Shown one piece after another: positions 46,350-58,697 of a DNA stretch of 64,000 nucleotides. The position numbers and the translations under genes were made by a program. The notes under the pieces were generated by a model. It searched no databases. It worked only from the letters and a program-made list of their open reading frames with translations, and was not told the origin of the DNA. Within the stretch, counting starts at the first letter, position 1, and every line of letters starts with the position of its first letter. The stretch covers positions 1 through 64,000 of the forward strand of contig JAKOGH010000261.1 in the NCBI GenBank assembly GCA_024811115.1. The letters are read 5' to 3'. Source of the stretch: Terana coerulea (taxonomy: Eukaryota; Basidiomycota; Agaricomycetes; Polyporales; Phanerochaetaceae).

Positions 46350-47210
46350 CAGTGAAGCTCAAAAATAATGCAAGTATAGTTAGCAAGCTCAGAAAGATTG
46401 GCTTATATTTTTTTAGCTAGGAAAGCTTTCAACTAAAATATTCGATGGTTGGAATGCTTTATACTAAAACTCTTTATCAATGTGGTCGCATTGCCACATA
46501 TGGCAAGTGCAACTGAAGTAATGCATAGTATATGCTAAACTTGCATTTTAAATAAAGTAACCATAGCTTAGCAGAAAAGAATGCTATAAACTTACATTAT
46601 AGCTCATAATGATTTTCTCCATATCTCCTTTCAAGAACATATTATGCCAGCTCACTATTTATAACAAATGATATGCTACAATGTAAACAATATGAATTAC
46701 TATTTTGCATAAAAGTAAATATACTACAACTTTGAATTAAGCAGTTATATATAGCTACCCTTGTACACTGGTACATAACGGTACATAGAGTGTATTTCAA
46801 AGCTCAGTTTGCATATACACATTGCACACTTATATATAAATTGCATAAAGTATGAGTTAACTACTTATAAGATGTATCACACTATAATGCAGTCAGCTTA
46901 GTGGATTGTGAAATTTCATAGCATGGTCTTGGAAGAAACGAGCTCAGGTTTATTTTGAGCTACGAAACAAGTTTGTAGCATATTTCTCTGCTGAAATATA
47001 GTTGATTCATTCAAAATGCATGTTTGCCATATATACAAAGTGCAACTGAGTTAATGCACAATATATGCGAATGTGAGCACATTAGAAAAGGTCTAGTATG
47101 GGGCTTTTCAACTATTAAAGATTTAGGTCCAAAGCTTTTTTTAGCTAAAAAGATATCAGCCAATCTTTCCAAGCCTACTAACTGTACTTGCATTATTTTG
47201 AGCTTTACTG
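46350..47210. mobile_element. M2-a: intact M2 foldback/TIR element (861 bp)
   Basis: It starts CAGTGAAGCTCAAAAATAAT and ends ATTATTTTGAGCTTTACTG, with TA on both sides (46,348-46,349 and 47,211-47,212). Inverted arms are about 265 bp each (left to ~46,612, right from ~46,945). The Helitron sequence on either side rejoins to match H1. No transposase ORF; ORFs 47,011-47,220 and 47,024-47,242 are arm sequence. Confidence 0.8.
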
Positions 47211-48690
47211 TATATATCACAAACTCAAATATTCTTGTATAATAGACAAACCCTGTAAAAATCCAAAGTGTAATTATTTATGCTCTGAGTGCAAAAGGCA
47301 GCGTTATAATGGGCATACTTTACAAAAACAGTCAATCATTTGCTATATTTATCTAACAGACATAGTTACATGAAAGAATTTAAAAACAATGAGTACAAAA
47401 CATGCAAAGCTAGAATTCCCATAAAAACCCAGAAGGCAACTGTAATAAACCCTCAAACTGGTGCTTTATTTATGAAAAAGTTGAAGCAGAAGCATAAATC
47501 AATACATTTACTTCAATGACTACATTTGTCCTTAAATGCAATTCAGATGTTACTGGCTTATTATTTGGCACAGCTATCAGATCAGTTATGGCCTATGCAA
47601 CTGATTATGTCACCAAAACACCACTTAAGATATATACCATATTTAAAAAGTAAAAACAGTGTTTAGACATAATTCCGAAATGCTAGCAAGTAATGAATCC
47701 TAATAAGTGTAGGCAGGAATAACACTAACTAAGGCAATGAATGCATTGACTTTAAAAGGCGAAATTAGTAGGCAAATAGCTTGTATGTATTTACTTAAAC
47801 ATTCAGGCCATTACGCAAGCCATAAGTTCTAAAGGTTTTATTGAAAGAATATGTCAATGAAGTCCGCAAATTTTGGGAGTCAAATGTCAAAAATGACTTG
47901 GAAGAAAAGCCTCCTACAGAAAAGGTAGTTATTCAAAAACTAGCAGTAAACTAGTGGGTTATAACAGTGTTATAAACTATATTTGCAGACCAGAAAAGTA
48001 TAAGAACATTTGCTTATATCAGTATATTAGAAAATATGAAAAAAGGCAAAAATTTAAAATTATTCATAAACAAAATAAGAGTTTTTAGTTGATGAGAGCA
48101 TAAACCATGAATAAATTTGAAAACATTTATAAATGCTTATTTGATAAAACTTTGCTAATGAAACTTGGGAAAGCAAATCTACTTGAAGTAGTTTAGAAGC
48201 TGTGAATACATATTTAGCAGAGCATAATGTAATATATTACTAAGATTTACCTTATATAGATTTTAAGCCTGAGTCCTATGACTCAGACGTATGAGATAAT
48301 AAAAATGATGAGTCTTTACACTAAGAAGCTTTCACTAATGCAAGGGAAAAAAATACAGCCGCAAAGCCAAGTGATATTGAGTAAAAATCTGGCAACTTGT
48401 TAATTTAAGATTTCTTTCACTTGAACACCTATAGCATAAGTCACACAAAGTAAGATTATACTCTGGGCCACAAGCCAAAGTGCCAGACTTTATTGGTAAT
48501 GCATTGCCCAGAAAAGACAAGAGAAACTATGAAAATTATTATATAACAATGCTTACTCTTTTAAGCCTTGAAAATCTAGTAAAATCTGAAAAGCGGAAAT
48601 AGCTAGCTGAATGAGACTTTTTGACTATGAATTTACTAAAAACAATCCCAGCTGATGAATTCTTCTATATTAGATATAAATGCAATGACA

Positions 48691-49033
48691 CTAGTGTGAC
48701 AAGCATTGGTTGACTGTTTTGACTGAGAGGACTTATTGCATTTGTTGAGTATATTTTTCGATTATTTTTATATTATAACAACATTACAACTTGCACAAGG
48801 CATCTGACTTGCTTAACGTAGGTCAGAAGAAAAATGATTATTATCTTCTTCACTCCAACTCACTATTTGCACTAAAGGTGGCTGATCTTGTGAATAAGGC
48901 AATCAAAAACTCATCCTTGATATTAACATCACGCAGAAGTGCAAGCTTAGTGTTAAACCACTTCTACCCTCCCAATTAGGCAAGAAGCTCTAGTTGATCT
49001 ACACGGATGTCACGTGTTTCATTAAATACTTAA
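48691..49033. other. Interval between Helitron H2 and LTR2-D
   Basis: A 62-codon ORF (48,791-48,979, +) is open but unrecognised. The sequence continues, across LTR2-D and gypsy copy B, at 57,625. Confidence 0.4.
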
Positions 49034-49278
49034 TGTTGCAGAGACGTACTCGACACGTGATCAGAGCAAGCGGATCGAAGCAGATGTGGAATAAATGACA
49101 ATATATGTATAATGAGGGTGATGAGGGCCAACTCCCGTAAACCTCACAGAACAAGCAGGCTAGTGCCAGTACTTGTCCCTAATGACCAAGTTAGCATAGA
49201 CTATGATTTATAGTACATGTATATACACCTTGTCCCCAATGACCAAGAGGTCGAGATGAGGAACAAAGCAAAAGAGTC

Positions 49279-49840
49279 TATCACAGAACTACAATACTCA
49301 CCTGCTGGGATGACTTTTGAAAGAAGTGGGGAAAGCAGAGGGACTTGAGTAGAGCTAGTAGAGTGGATATAAATCAATGATGTTGTTAAGTCTGAGGATT
49401 TAGCCCACAGACCAGCCTCCTTATATATATGTGTAGAGGACCCCAGACACTATCTAAGACCTCAATACCATATGATGACTGATACAGTCAGGTGACATCT
49501 GACTAAGGCTCTAGAGCATACCACTGCTCTAACTCCCTTATCAAATCCTGACCCAGCTATCAGGCTAACATCAACACTATCTAGATGTCCCAATTGAGCT
49601 ACTACATACTATCAGTCCATAATGTCATACTAACATCATACTGAGATTGTAGTCCAGAACAGTTCCAGACCTGAGTCCTGGATCCTATGTCCATATAAAG
49701 CATATCCTTGATGTCCATGCGACAAGCACATGGCAAACTGATTTAGCATCTTGTAACACTGTGTGACAACTTGGTGACATGTCCTGACTTGATGTTACAC
49801 TTTAAGCACTATGAACTAGCACTGAGGGATATTTGTAACA
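49279..49840 (-). repeat. 3' LTR (LTR1) of gypsy copy B
   Basis: On the minus strand it starts TGTTACAAATATCCC and ends AGTTCTGTGATA (562 bp). A polypurine tract, GAGGAGGGGGTAA, precedes it directly (49,841-49,854), as expected for plus-strand priming. The splice-donor consensus is present near 49,300. Confidence 0.9.
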
Positions 49841-49963
49841 TTACCCCCTCCTCAAGTTCGAGCTCCGCTGAGAATTTGCCAATTTACCGTAGACCAACTA
49901 CTTCAATGTCAACATCTGCAATCTATTCGATAATGAGCTGAGCCACCTGATTGCCAATTTTAA

Positions 49964-52900
49964 CTACAAGTCAACGTCGCTATTGTTTACAAGTGTTACT
50001 TGTATCTCGTCTTTGTAGTTGCAGTCAATCACTTTGGTAACTGCTTCAATTCTTTTATTAGAAAGTTGGTTGCATGACGTAATACGGCCACAAGTTCTAC
50101 TTGGCAGTAGGATTTTAATACTGATAGGCACTATTGTCCGCAAGTTGAATTTAACTATGTGGTTGTGATAGGCATGCAGCGCAAGTCTGGCTGCTCCTTT
50201 GAAGATGCGAGTAGAGGTTTGACTGCCAATAAGTTCGACTTGAAGTGTATAGTCCTGCTGCAATGGTCGGAGTAACATCCTCTTCAAACTCAACTGCTCG
50301 TGCAGCTTGTTGGTTTTGTCTGAGCTAGTCTTGAACAGCTTGTTTAGCATTCTTGACGTTGTTCTCATTTTTCCAAGTGACTTCATTGTATTTGTAACCC
50401 TTCCATTGAACTAGATATTGAGTTTTTTACCGTGTTGCGGTGTTGTAAGATCTTCTCAACTTCCCATTCTTCATGTCCTTTAACCATGACTGGCTTAGGT
50501 ACTAAGGGCCCTCTGGCCTGATATGGAAGGTTCATTGTAAGTGGCTAGCTTGCTGGCATGAAATACTAGGTGCATAGCATGATAGTGTGGTGGCATTTTA
50601 ACTTTGAAGGTGACAGCAGACAATTGTTCAATTATCTCGAATGGTCCCTCATACTGTGGGTTCAATACACGCCTGTGGTCTGGTAATCCCATAAGTTGAT
50701 GAGTACTTTGTCTCCAATTTTAAATGGCATGTTCTGGACGCCCTGGTCGTAGTACCACTTTATACGCTCAGCAGCTAAAGTTAGAGCAGATTTTGCCTGC
50801 TCTTGGGCTTCAGATCGCTGTTTCATGATGTCATTAAGGTCTATGTTCTTGACCTATTTGACTAATATAGGACCAGCTCGTAGATATTGACCATATTCCA
50901 AGAAGAATGGAGTCACTTTGGTTCCCTCGTGTGCTCTGTTGTTATACGCAAATTCTGCTGTACTCAACAATGTAGACCAATTATCAAGGTTGTAGTCCAC
51001 ATAGCACCAAAGATATCTATTCCAGAATCTGGTTTACACACTCTGTTTGCCCATTCGTTTGTGGATGGTATGCCGTAGACATAGCTGACTCAATATCAAG
51101 TAGTTTGCACCATTGTTAGAATAGTTCCACTGCAAACTGAGTTCTTCGATCTAATATGATCTGAAGTGGCAGCTCATGCAAGGGATAGACTCTGTTGTGC
51201 AGTAGTTATGACAAGTCTTTTGCCAAGAACTCATTGGTGATTGCATAGAAATGTGCTTGCTTGATAAGTCAACATACAGCAACACAAATAGCGTTGTATC
51301 CTTCTGACTCTGGTAACTGAGTAATAAGGTCGATTGATATGATTTCCCATAGCCCATGAAGCACAGGGTTTGGCATCAAAGGTTTATAGGGCTGCTGTGG
51401 GCGATTTCTCATCCGCTGACACATGTTGCAGCTTGTCACATAGTTCTTCACAAATATTGAAATGCTCCAGCCACCAATAGTTTCTAGAGACTAGTTTGTA
51501 CATTTTCCATCTGCCAAGGTGTCCAGCTGATGGTAAATCATGATGGATTTGTATAATTTGTCATCATAGATGATTGTTTGTTGACTGCGGGATGTATATC
51601 TTGCCATGGAATAGTAGTAATCTGTTTTTATAATACCATTCTTTGAGGCTTTTACCAAAATCTCTAGGTCCTGACTTCAATAATGACTTGTAGCCCTTTG
51701 TAACATCATCTAATAGTAATGCTTCTTTGACCTCACTTAGGGTTTGGTCATTGTTAACAGGTGCCTCATGAGAAGCTTCGACAGCCCTGAATGGCAAAAT
51801 ATTCCGGTTTGAGCAAAGTTTGGTCTTGGTTGTTGAGCTATATCCCCTCCCTCGTGAATTTGGCCTCCTAGACAGAGGGTCTTCAGCTTGCATTGTCTTT
51901 CCAGGGCTTGTGATATAGAGAATAGTTGAATCGTGTTAGGTACAAAGCCCATCGTGCTTGTCTCTGTGCGAACTTTTGGGCTATTCAGAAATAAGTCAGA
52001 TTTTGATAATCTAACCAGATCTCGAACTTTTCTGGGTGTCCCTCTAAATAGTGTTTGTGCTCTTTCAGAGCTCGTAAAATAGCAAGCAACTCTTTGTTAT
52101 AAATCTTGTAGTTACGTTCATGTACATTGAGAGACTTGGAGTGGAAGGCAACAAGGTGCCATATTTCGTCAGCAGGAGCCTGTTGCAACAGCACTGCACC
52201 GATTGCAAAGTCACTTGCATTGGTCAATAGTCTGAATGGGTTTTCATCATCCAGAATACGTAGTATGGGTGCTGAAGTAAAGGCCTTTTTCAGCGCTTCA
52301 AATGCCACTTGTTGGTCAGCTTTCCAAACCCAAAGGTTGATCCTTTTTGTTAGATCTGTAAGTGGCCTAGCTAGCTTGGCGAAGTCCTGTATAAACCTGC
52401 GATAGAAGTTCGCAAAGCCTAAGAAAGCCTGCATGTGTTTGACTTTAGTCGGTACTGGCCACTCAAGAACTCCTGACACCTTTGCAGAGTTCATTGCAAT
52501 GCTGCCCTTTGAGATTATCATGCCAAAATATTCAATCTGGTCTTTTCAAAGAAGCACTTCTCCGCTTTTGCGTAGAGATTGTTGTTATAAAGCCTTTTCA
52601 GCACTTCTTTGACAAGCATGCAATGTTCCTTCAAATCATTGCTAAAAATCAAGATATTGTCCAAATACACCATGACTTGTTCTTGCCGAATCAAGTCACC
52701 CAGGATGTTATTCATCATAGCTTAGAATGTAGCTGGTGCATTGGAAAATCCGAAGTATATGACGGCTGCCTCAAATAGACCACATTTTGTGATAAATGCC
52801 ATTTTCCATTTATCCCCTCACAAATTCAGATATTGTTATAGCCCCACTGTAGGTCAATCTTTGTAAAGATAGATGCCTGAGACAGTGAGTCAATCAGGTC

Positions 52901-54180
52901 AGCAATTCTTAGGATTGGGTAGCAGTTCCTCATGGTAATCTCATTGAGTGCATGGTAGTCCATACACGGACATAATCCACCGTTGTGCTTTTTGACAAAG
53001 AAAAATGGTGCTGCAACTGGTGACTTGGAAGGTCGAATGTAACCTTTCCATTGTTCTTCATCAATCTATTCATCCAAAGAGTTCCTCTCTTTGAGAGCCA
53101 GCAGGTATAGTTTAGCCAGCTTGGAAAGAAAGGCTCCATCTATAAAGTCAATTAAATGATTGTACATCTTGCGTCTCAGCATACACTCTGACTTGCGCTT
53201 GGAGAACACGTCGCCATACTCATATAACCATTCAAATACGTGTGACTTCCACATGATGGTGTCTTTGTCACTGGAGTCCTCCAGGACCTTGTCTATGTCC
53301 TTTCATCGAATATGGCCGCAATAACTTCTGCTTGTGTGCAGTTGTTGGGGACATCAATGTCCACCCAGTTGATAAATGAATTATCTGTATCCTCGTCTCC
53401 AAATTTGTCCAGGAGGATTCCGCCGGAAGATCCGACTTGAATTGAAGTTTGTCAGTTTCAGCTTCACTAACTCGTATTTTATGGACTTGATCAGTAATGC
53501 AGCTCTTAGGACATCTGGTAAACTCCAATTCCCCTTTTTCTCAGTTAATCTTGGGGTTGTGTCAGTATAAGAAGTTGTAACCAATTATCCTGTCTTTGTC
53601 TCCTAACTGTGTAATATGCAGTATACAAATAGACTTATGACCACCGATTTGAATATAAGCATGGACATAATCACAAATTTGTCCTGCTTGGTTTGGAGTT
53701 CCATCTGCCTTGGTTATGTCGACCTATGCAGACTTTGCTATATAATTAGTTACCAGATGATTTCTTTCAACAAATGATTTGTCGATGAAGTTCGTTGTAG
53801 CACCTGAGTCCACTAAAGCCTTGGCCTGCACTTTAAAACCATACACCCAAAGCGTTACTGGAAGTTTAAAAGAATGTTTCTTATTGTGAGCTATGCTAGT
53901 TATACAAGATTCCAGTACTACTTCACCTAAATTCACCTCGGAGCCAACAAAGGGTATATCATTCCCAGAATGTTGATCGCAGGCATTAGCCTCTACATTC
54001 CCTGGAGAAAATCTATCTGAGTCTGGTGATTAACCCATGGACGTCTGCTTGGGCCTGACTGAGGTTCATTGCTGCGCTCAGTTGCTTCCATTTTGCAAGC
54101 TCAGATTTGCTTGGCTCATGGATGCTCGCTGAGTTGACTTTGACGTTGCTGGGGAAGCATTGTTATCGTCATCAGACATA
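49964..54180 (-). pseudogene. Gypsy copy B pol: protease, RT/RNase H, integrase, chromodomain
   Basis: The order on the minus strand is complete. Protease (53,724-53,936) reads KALVDSGATTNFIDKSF. The RT N-region is at 52,930-53,254. The RT active site at 52,518-52,718 reads VMVYLDNILIFSND, where copy A has YLDD. The thumb/RNase H part (51,985-52,521) includes FLGFANFYRRFIQDFAKLA and LTNASDFAIGAVLLQQAP. The integrase zinc region (51,269-51,451) has CNMCQRM, then WEIISIDLITQLPES; the core near 51,060-51,170 reads ILDRRTQFAV and [13 protein letters not shown]. The GPY/F module is at 50,495-50,692. The chromodomain (~50,340-50,490) reads HEEWEVEKILQHR, then YLVQWKGYKYNEVTWKNEN across a frameshift. 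The chromodomain places it with Tf1/MAGGY-type chromoviruses. Stops and frameshifts show it is dead. Confidence 0.93.
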
Positions 54181-55500
54181 GAGCTTAAAAGCTCCATGAG
54201 ACAGTTTCGAAGGGCGGCTTGCCCTTTGACTTAGAACCAGAGTTTTCACCAGAACCAGAAGCACTGCTGCTTTGGTTCCTATTGCTATTGTCACCGCCAG
54301 AGGATGACAGGGATGACAACAAAGTACCTTTGCCAGAATTGGCATTCTTTGGGTTATTGTAGCAGTCATTCGTATTGCGGGTTGCACGAGCTTTTACCCT
54401 TATCAGGAGCAGATTTGGCAGAACTTGTGTTTGCCGGACGTTTCTGCCTAGTTGGTTTCCTTCGCCTTGCCCTTGCCCTTGCCTTTAATCTTTGACTGCT
54501 TGTTTGCCTCTGCCGTGTTCTTTGCTAGTGCTATTATTGCCAAACACCAAACTTTCCAACTGTTCTGGGTGGAGCTCCTTGTATAGCTGTAGCAGAGTAT
54601 TAGGATAGGCTTCCCATTTCTTGGGCTCAGCACCACTAAGAGACAGGACAACCATTGTCTGGCGCATATCCTAGGAAAGCACTCCTTTAATCTTGTCGGT
54701 GTGCAGCTTGTCCTGGTACTTCACGATCTAGGCCAGAGTCTTGTACTTCTCCATGTATTGGACAAAGTCTTCCTAGGCCAGATCCTTGTTATTCCAGAGG
54801 TTATTGAGTTCTTCCTTGGCACCTTGTTTCTCATCACGCTGTTTGTATATACCCTGCATTTCCTTGATGAATTCAAGCCATGTGCAGATAGGCTGGTTGT
54901 TTCACAACTTGTCTGCATAGGGCTTCATATAAGTTGCGGCAGTGCTGCGCAGATGACTGAGGAACAAGACAATGTATTGCTTGTCCATTGCAATCTGCGT
55001 ATGCTTGCAGTACAAGGTAATGTGGTTCAACCACTCTTCAAGGCTATTCTTTGCGCATTGAAGGTGGAAGGATTGGGCATCTTTGGGACACACCCACTGT
55101 TGCCTCCATCTGCAGGAATTTTGTCGACTTGGGCCTTATAGGCCTCAACGATAGACTTGTACGCTTCCACAAGCTTTTCCAGAGACTGAATCTTTGAGGC
55201 TTGCTCAAAAGCTGTGTTCTTCAGCTCCTCAATCTGGTGCTGCTAGTTATCAGTCGCTTCATATATCATATCATACGTGTGGTTGAAGTAGCCTGACATG
55301 TCAGTGACATGTCCTTGCGCAAAATCCATGCTGATTTGAATAGACTGAGAAAAAGCATTCTGTGCTATGTGGAGAATAGCTGCCAACTATGCATCGCTAA
55401 AGTGAGCAGAGTTGGTATCGACATCATGCAGAAGGGCCGCTATGGGGTCAGCAATGACTTCCGTAGTACAGTCAGGAACAAAGTTGGTGAAAGAAGACAT
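54181..55500 (-). pseudogene. Gypsy copy B gag
   Basis: It begins MSSFTNFVPDCTTEVIADP at 55,500. A helical region follows (FEQASKIQSLEKLVEAYKS), then the capsid core (QYIVLFLSHLRSTAATYMKP; ICTWLEFIKEMQGIYKQRDE) and HPEQLESLVFGNN. A zinc-knuckle remnant (KFCQIC) and a Ser-rich tail end it near 54,181. Isolated stops interrupt otherwise colinear frames. The frame leads on into the protease, suggesting a single gag-pol polyprotein. Confidence 0.85.
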
Positions 55501-55602
55501 TTCTGCTCTTCATATTAGTGCCAATTTAATAAAACTTCAAATACAAAAGGTCGAGTCGGCTGTTGCATGCAAGCCAGTTATTCTGAGTAGTAAATACAGA
55601 GT

Positions 55603-56381
55603 TTAATTAGCAGTCTTAGGGATTGTTACATCAAGTGCTGCTAGTTGACTACAAATCTCTGCAAATTCACCATTCAGGTTTGTAAACGAAACCTTTTCAA
55701 TACGTTTCAATGTGCCTGTCAACTTTTTCCACTATTTATTACCCAACTTCTGCCCCGCCGAGTCCAGATTCTTGTAAACATTCTGGAACTTGTTGTACCA
55801 GCCCCAGAGCTTATTCCAAATCTCTCGGGCACCTGCACCCTTTCAGCGTGACCAGTGTCCTGCAGTGAGCCCTTCTCGCAGAGTTTCTCAAAGACTGGGC
55901 CACGGCGAACTTTCGTTGCTTTGAGCATTGGCTGAAGTTTGTTAGAACGCTTGAGTAGCTTCGTTTGATGAAAATGAAGCTTAGCTGGGGGCGGTTTGGG
56001 AACCTGATACTCTCAGCGAGGGGCAAGTTGTTTGATAAGTGGCAGCGAGGGGTCAGAGAGGCAGTCAAGCAGCTCTTTTCGACAGTGCTTGAACAGGGCA
56101 TAAGACTCGATGCACTTGAGTAACGCATCAGCCTAAGCCTCCTCCGTAAGCTGCTTACTCTTCTTAGAAGTGAGAGGATAAGAGTGCAGCTTAGGAATGT
56201 TGGGGTTGTAGACCTTTTGAGGTTTGCAAATGTTGGCGTATTTGGCTCAGATCTCCTTTGAAGGAGAGATGTGTTTGCGAAGGCCCAAAGGCTTATTTTT
56301 GCATAGGTAGTAAACGCAGGGGTACTTTTGGCATGGCTGCATAACAACAGCATCAGTACTGGTCTTTATTTCAGCAGACAT
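55603..56381 (-). pseudogene. Upstream ORF (ORF0) of gypsy copy B
   Basis: It starts with ATG at 56,381 (MSAEIKTSTDAVVMQPCQKY) and ends at a stop at 55,603. It shares CVYYLCKNKPLGLR, AKYANICKPQKVYNP, LLKCIESYALFKH and a C-terminal WNKLWGWYNKFQNVYKNLD with copy A. An R codon is now TGA at 56,249 (copy A has CGA). The total length of 779 nt needs one frame correction. Function unknown; it lies 100 bp upstream of gag. Confidence 0.55.
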
Positions 56382-56976
56382 GGTATAGAAAATGGTGAAC
56401 AAACAGAATGACCTGTTGAGGTTATGCAGTCTTGGTGCGTACAATTAGTAGTGTCTACGACAGCCTGATTTCTCTCACCAGGTCCGGAGGTATCAACTCA
56501 ATCAAGAGCGGTATGGGGGTCTCTGACACGGTTCCAGCCATGCAGCAAAGGTTTTTGAGCCAATATTACATTGACTCTATGCTCGCCCCAAACTGGTTTG
56601 CTGTCAACACCTGAAGGCTCATAGCTGTAACTACCCGAAGGTAAGTCACACTGAATGTTGCTCCACGCTATACAGCCGCAGTGAGCACCTCTTTATGCCT
56701 GAGAATTGGCATGAAGATTAGCATGCTGCCATAATGGCAGCCCACAGCCTAAGCCATGGTGCTTCTTAACGATACAGAGCATAGTCCCTAACGGCGACTA
56801 GCTCATAGCCTCAGTTCTTTCGGAGAACAGTGGCAAGATCCCCCAGAACCCAAATAGCAATAGTGTTCATTTTGACACACTGTGCATAACGATATATGCA
56901 CCACACAACACTATAACAAAGGTCTTGCTTGTTGCCCTTGACAGCAACAACAAGCAGCAGAGAAGACTCAACAAAC
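56382..56976 (-). other. Gypsy copy B 5' leader with primer-binding site
   Basis: Non-coding leader of about 600 bp. Its first 12 bp (56,965-56,976) repeat the copy A primer site GTTTGTTGAGTC, complementary to the GACTCAACAA motif in the LTR (57,081-57,090). Confidence 0.7.
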
Positions 56977-57510
56977 AATCACAAAAATATAATACTCACC
57001 TGCTAGGATGACTTTTGAAAGAAGTGGGGAAAGCAGAGGAATTTGAGTAGAGCTAGTAGAGTAGATATGAATCAACAATGTTGTTGAGTCCAGAGATTTA
57101 GCCCACAGACCAGCCTCTTTATATATATGTGTAGATGGACCCCAGACACTATCTAAGACCTCCAATACCATATGCTGACTGATATAGTCAGGTGATCCAC
57201 GACTAAGGCTCTAGAGCATACCGCTGCTCAAACTCCTTTATCAGATCTAACCTAGCTATCATGCTAACATCAACACTATCTAAATGTCCTAATTGAGCTA
57301 CTATATACTATCAGTCCATAATGTCATACTAACATTATACTGAGGTTATAGTTCAAAACAGTTCCAGACCTGAGTCCTGGATCCTATGTCCATATAAGGC
57401 ATATCCTTGATGTCCATGCGACAAGCACATGGCAAACTGATCTAGCATCTTGTAACGCTGTGTGATGACTTGGTAACATGTCCCGTGACTTGATGTTACA
57501 CTCTAAGTGC
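56977..57510 (-). repeat. 5' LTR (LTR1) of gypsy copy B, outer end truncated
   Basis: It matches the other LTR1 copies from the inner end (AATCACAAAA, one base off) to CTCTAAGTGC at 57,510. There it breaks into LTR2 sequence (CGGGAACATTGG). The last ~30 bp including the TGT terminus are lost. Confidence 0.85.
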
Positions 57511-57624
57511 CGGGAACATTGGGGTAAAGCCTAAGGCTCTAGGGCTGCTATCGGGCCTTGTCTCTGTGCTGAATAAATGCAAGGAAAATGAAAATAATAC
57601 TCCTGTATGTGTTCGTCCACGACA

Positions 57625-58697
57625 CTTAACCTTTACTCTTATGAATGTGGGCCATTGATCTGACTCGTTAACAATATTCCAACACTGTGATGACTTACAA
57701 ACAAGTACCACAAAGGTAAACACACTGGAAAGTCCATCAATACACCAATTAGTATGCTGATGCTATATAATTATACCTCTTCAAATAACCCCTCTTGCTC
57801 ATTTGAACATTTGCAAAAGAAAGAAGCTGAGCACCTACACTCTAGCACCCCTTTATCTAACTCTACTCTCAACCTAAATGCAGAGGTTTCCTTAAGCATG
57901 ATAGAAGCTAACTAGTGCAATATGTCAGGCTCTCATTCTCTTAAGCAAATTGAGAAGAAAGGAGACCATCTCATCGAAGACAGTGAGTCTGCTGAAGAAA
58001 TTTTGAAAACTTACACTGAGGCCTTATATAATATCTATCTTTGAACTACTTTTCCTACTGCCATTTCCCTCTTACAGTCTGTTTAACAAATTGTTGAAAC
58101 TTGAAGCCTCTGTACCAACGACATTATCAACTTTAGCATTTCATTATCAGGTACTGTTCTCACTTCACATTCAAAAGGTCAGCCAGGAATATAGTCAAGC
58201 ATATTGTCCAAGATCTTCAGAAGCTGCTCATTGAGTGATCCCAGGAGGTGCCCTCTCAGCACATCAACAAGCTCTATTGCTACATTGATTTCACATTTGA
58301 CCTTGTTGCTATGCTTAAAGAAGCATTTACACTCGAAGCACTTTTAAGTGAATAAAACATCCTTTGCAATTGAATTGCGCGAGGCAATAAGTTCATTCTT
58401 AAATATGTATAGAAAGCACAGTGGGAAGAAGTGGCCTCTTCTGTTAGCACTACTCCTAGCATTTATAGCCATTTTTAACCACCAACACCTATCTGTGCGA
58501 GTATCTTTGTGTATATCCCTTCAATGTGAATAGCGAAATCTTTAGATCTCTCTTTTATCATGACCACTTCCCTCACTGATCTGCCTTCTATTAACTACTC
58601 CTTGCTTTCTCTTTCCTGGACCAAAAATCTGAAGAGGCCCCTGCTCCGAGAGGAGTAAACTCGGAAGACCAAATGGAGGATCTTTCATATCTCAGTC
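57625..58697 (+). other. Decayed retroelement-like sequence, unassigned
   Basis: Plus-strand frames include SHSLKQIEKKGDHLIEDSES and AEEILKTYTEALYNIYL, broken by stops. No RT or gag motif is certain. It continues, across LTR1-c, into the frame at 59,216-59,690. Confidence 0.35.

Larger units (their letters stand above)
43570..48690 (+). pseudogene. Helitron H2: decayed Rep protein, helicase part missing
   Basis: In order: N-terminal segment (43,582-43,794: FQYSGFLLVKLQ, ILTVWICFDIKEK); DUF6570 remains (44,440-44,800, many stops); Rep N-domain (44,840-45,400: MLPWLFLYGLGG, LIMYHDKRF, KSTTGGFLLVARDHFSIIAE). After the solo LTR come HVRLIENNLIAGARF, VDAFIKHVL and LTLNMHML, where the family HUH motif would be LTLHLHLL, so its first His is Asn. 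After M2-a there is a Cys-rich CKNPKCNYLCSECK stretch (47,250), then GEISRQIACMYLLKHSGHYAS (47,770). Sequence related to VPDFIGNALPRKD is at 48,490. Homology to H1 stops near 48,690, before the helicase. Confidence 0.85.
49034..57624 (-). mobile_element. LTR2-D solo LTR split by gypsy copy B
   Basis: The LTR2 family is read in two parts, 49,034-49,278 and 57,511-57,624. Outer flanks carry the 5-bp direct repeat CTTAA (49,029-49,033 and 57,625-57,629). Gypsy copy B occupies the middle. About 80 bp of LTR2 next to the right junction, and the outer end of copy B's 5' LTR, are missing, which implies a deletion there. Confidence 0.8.
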
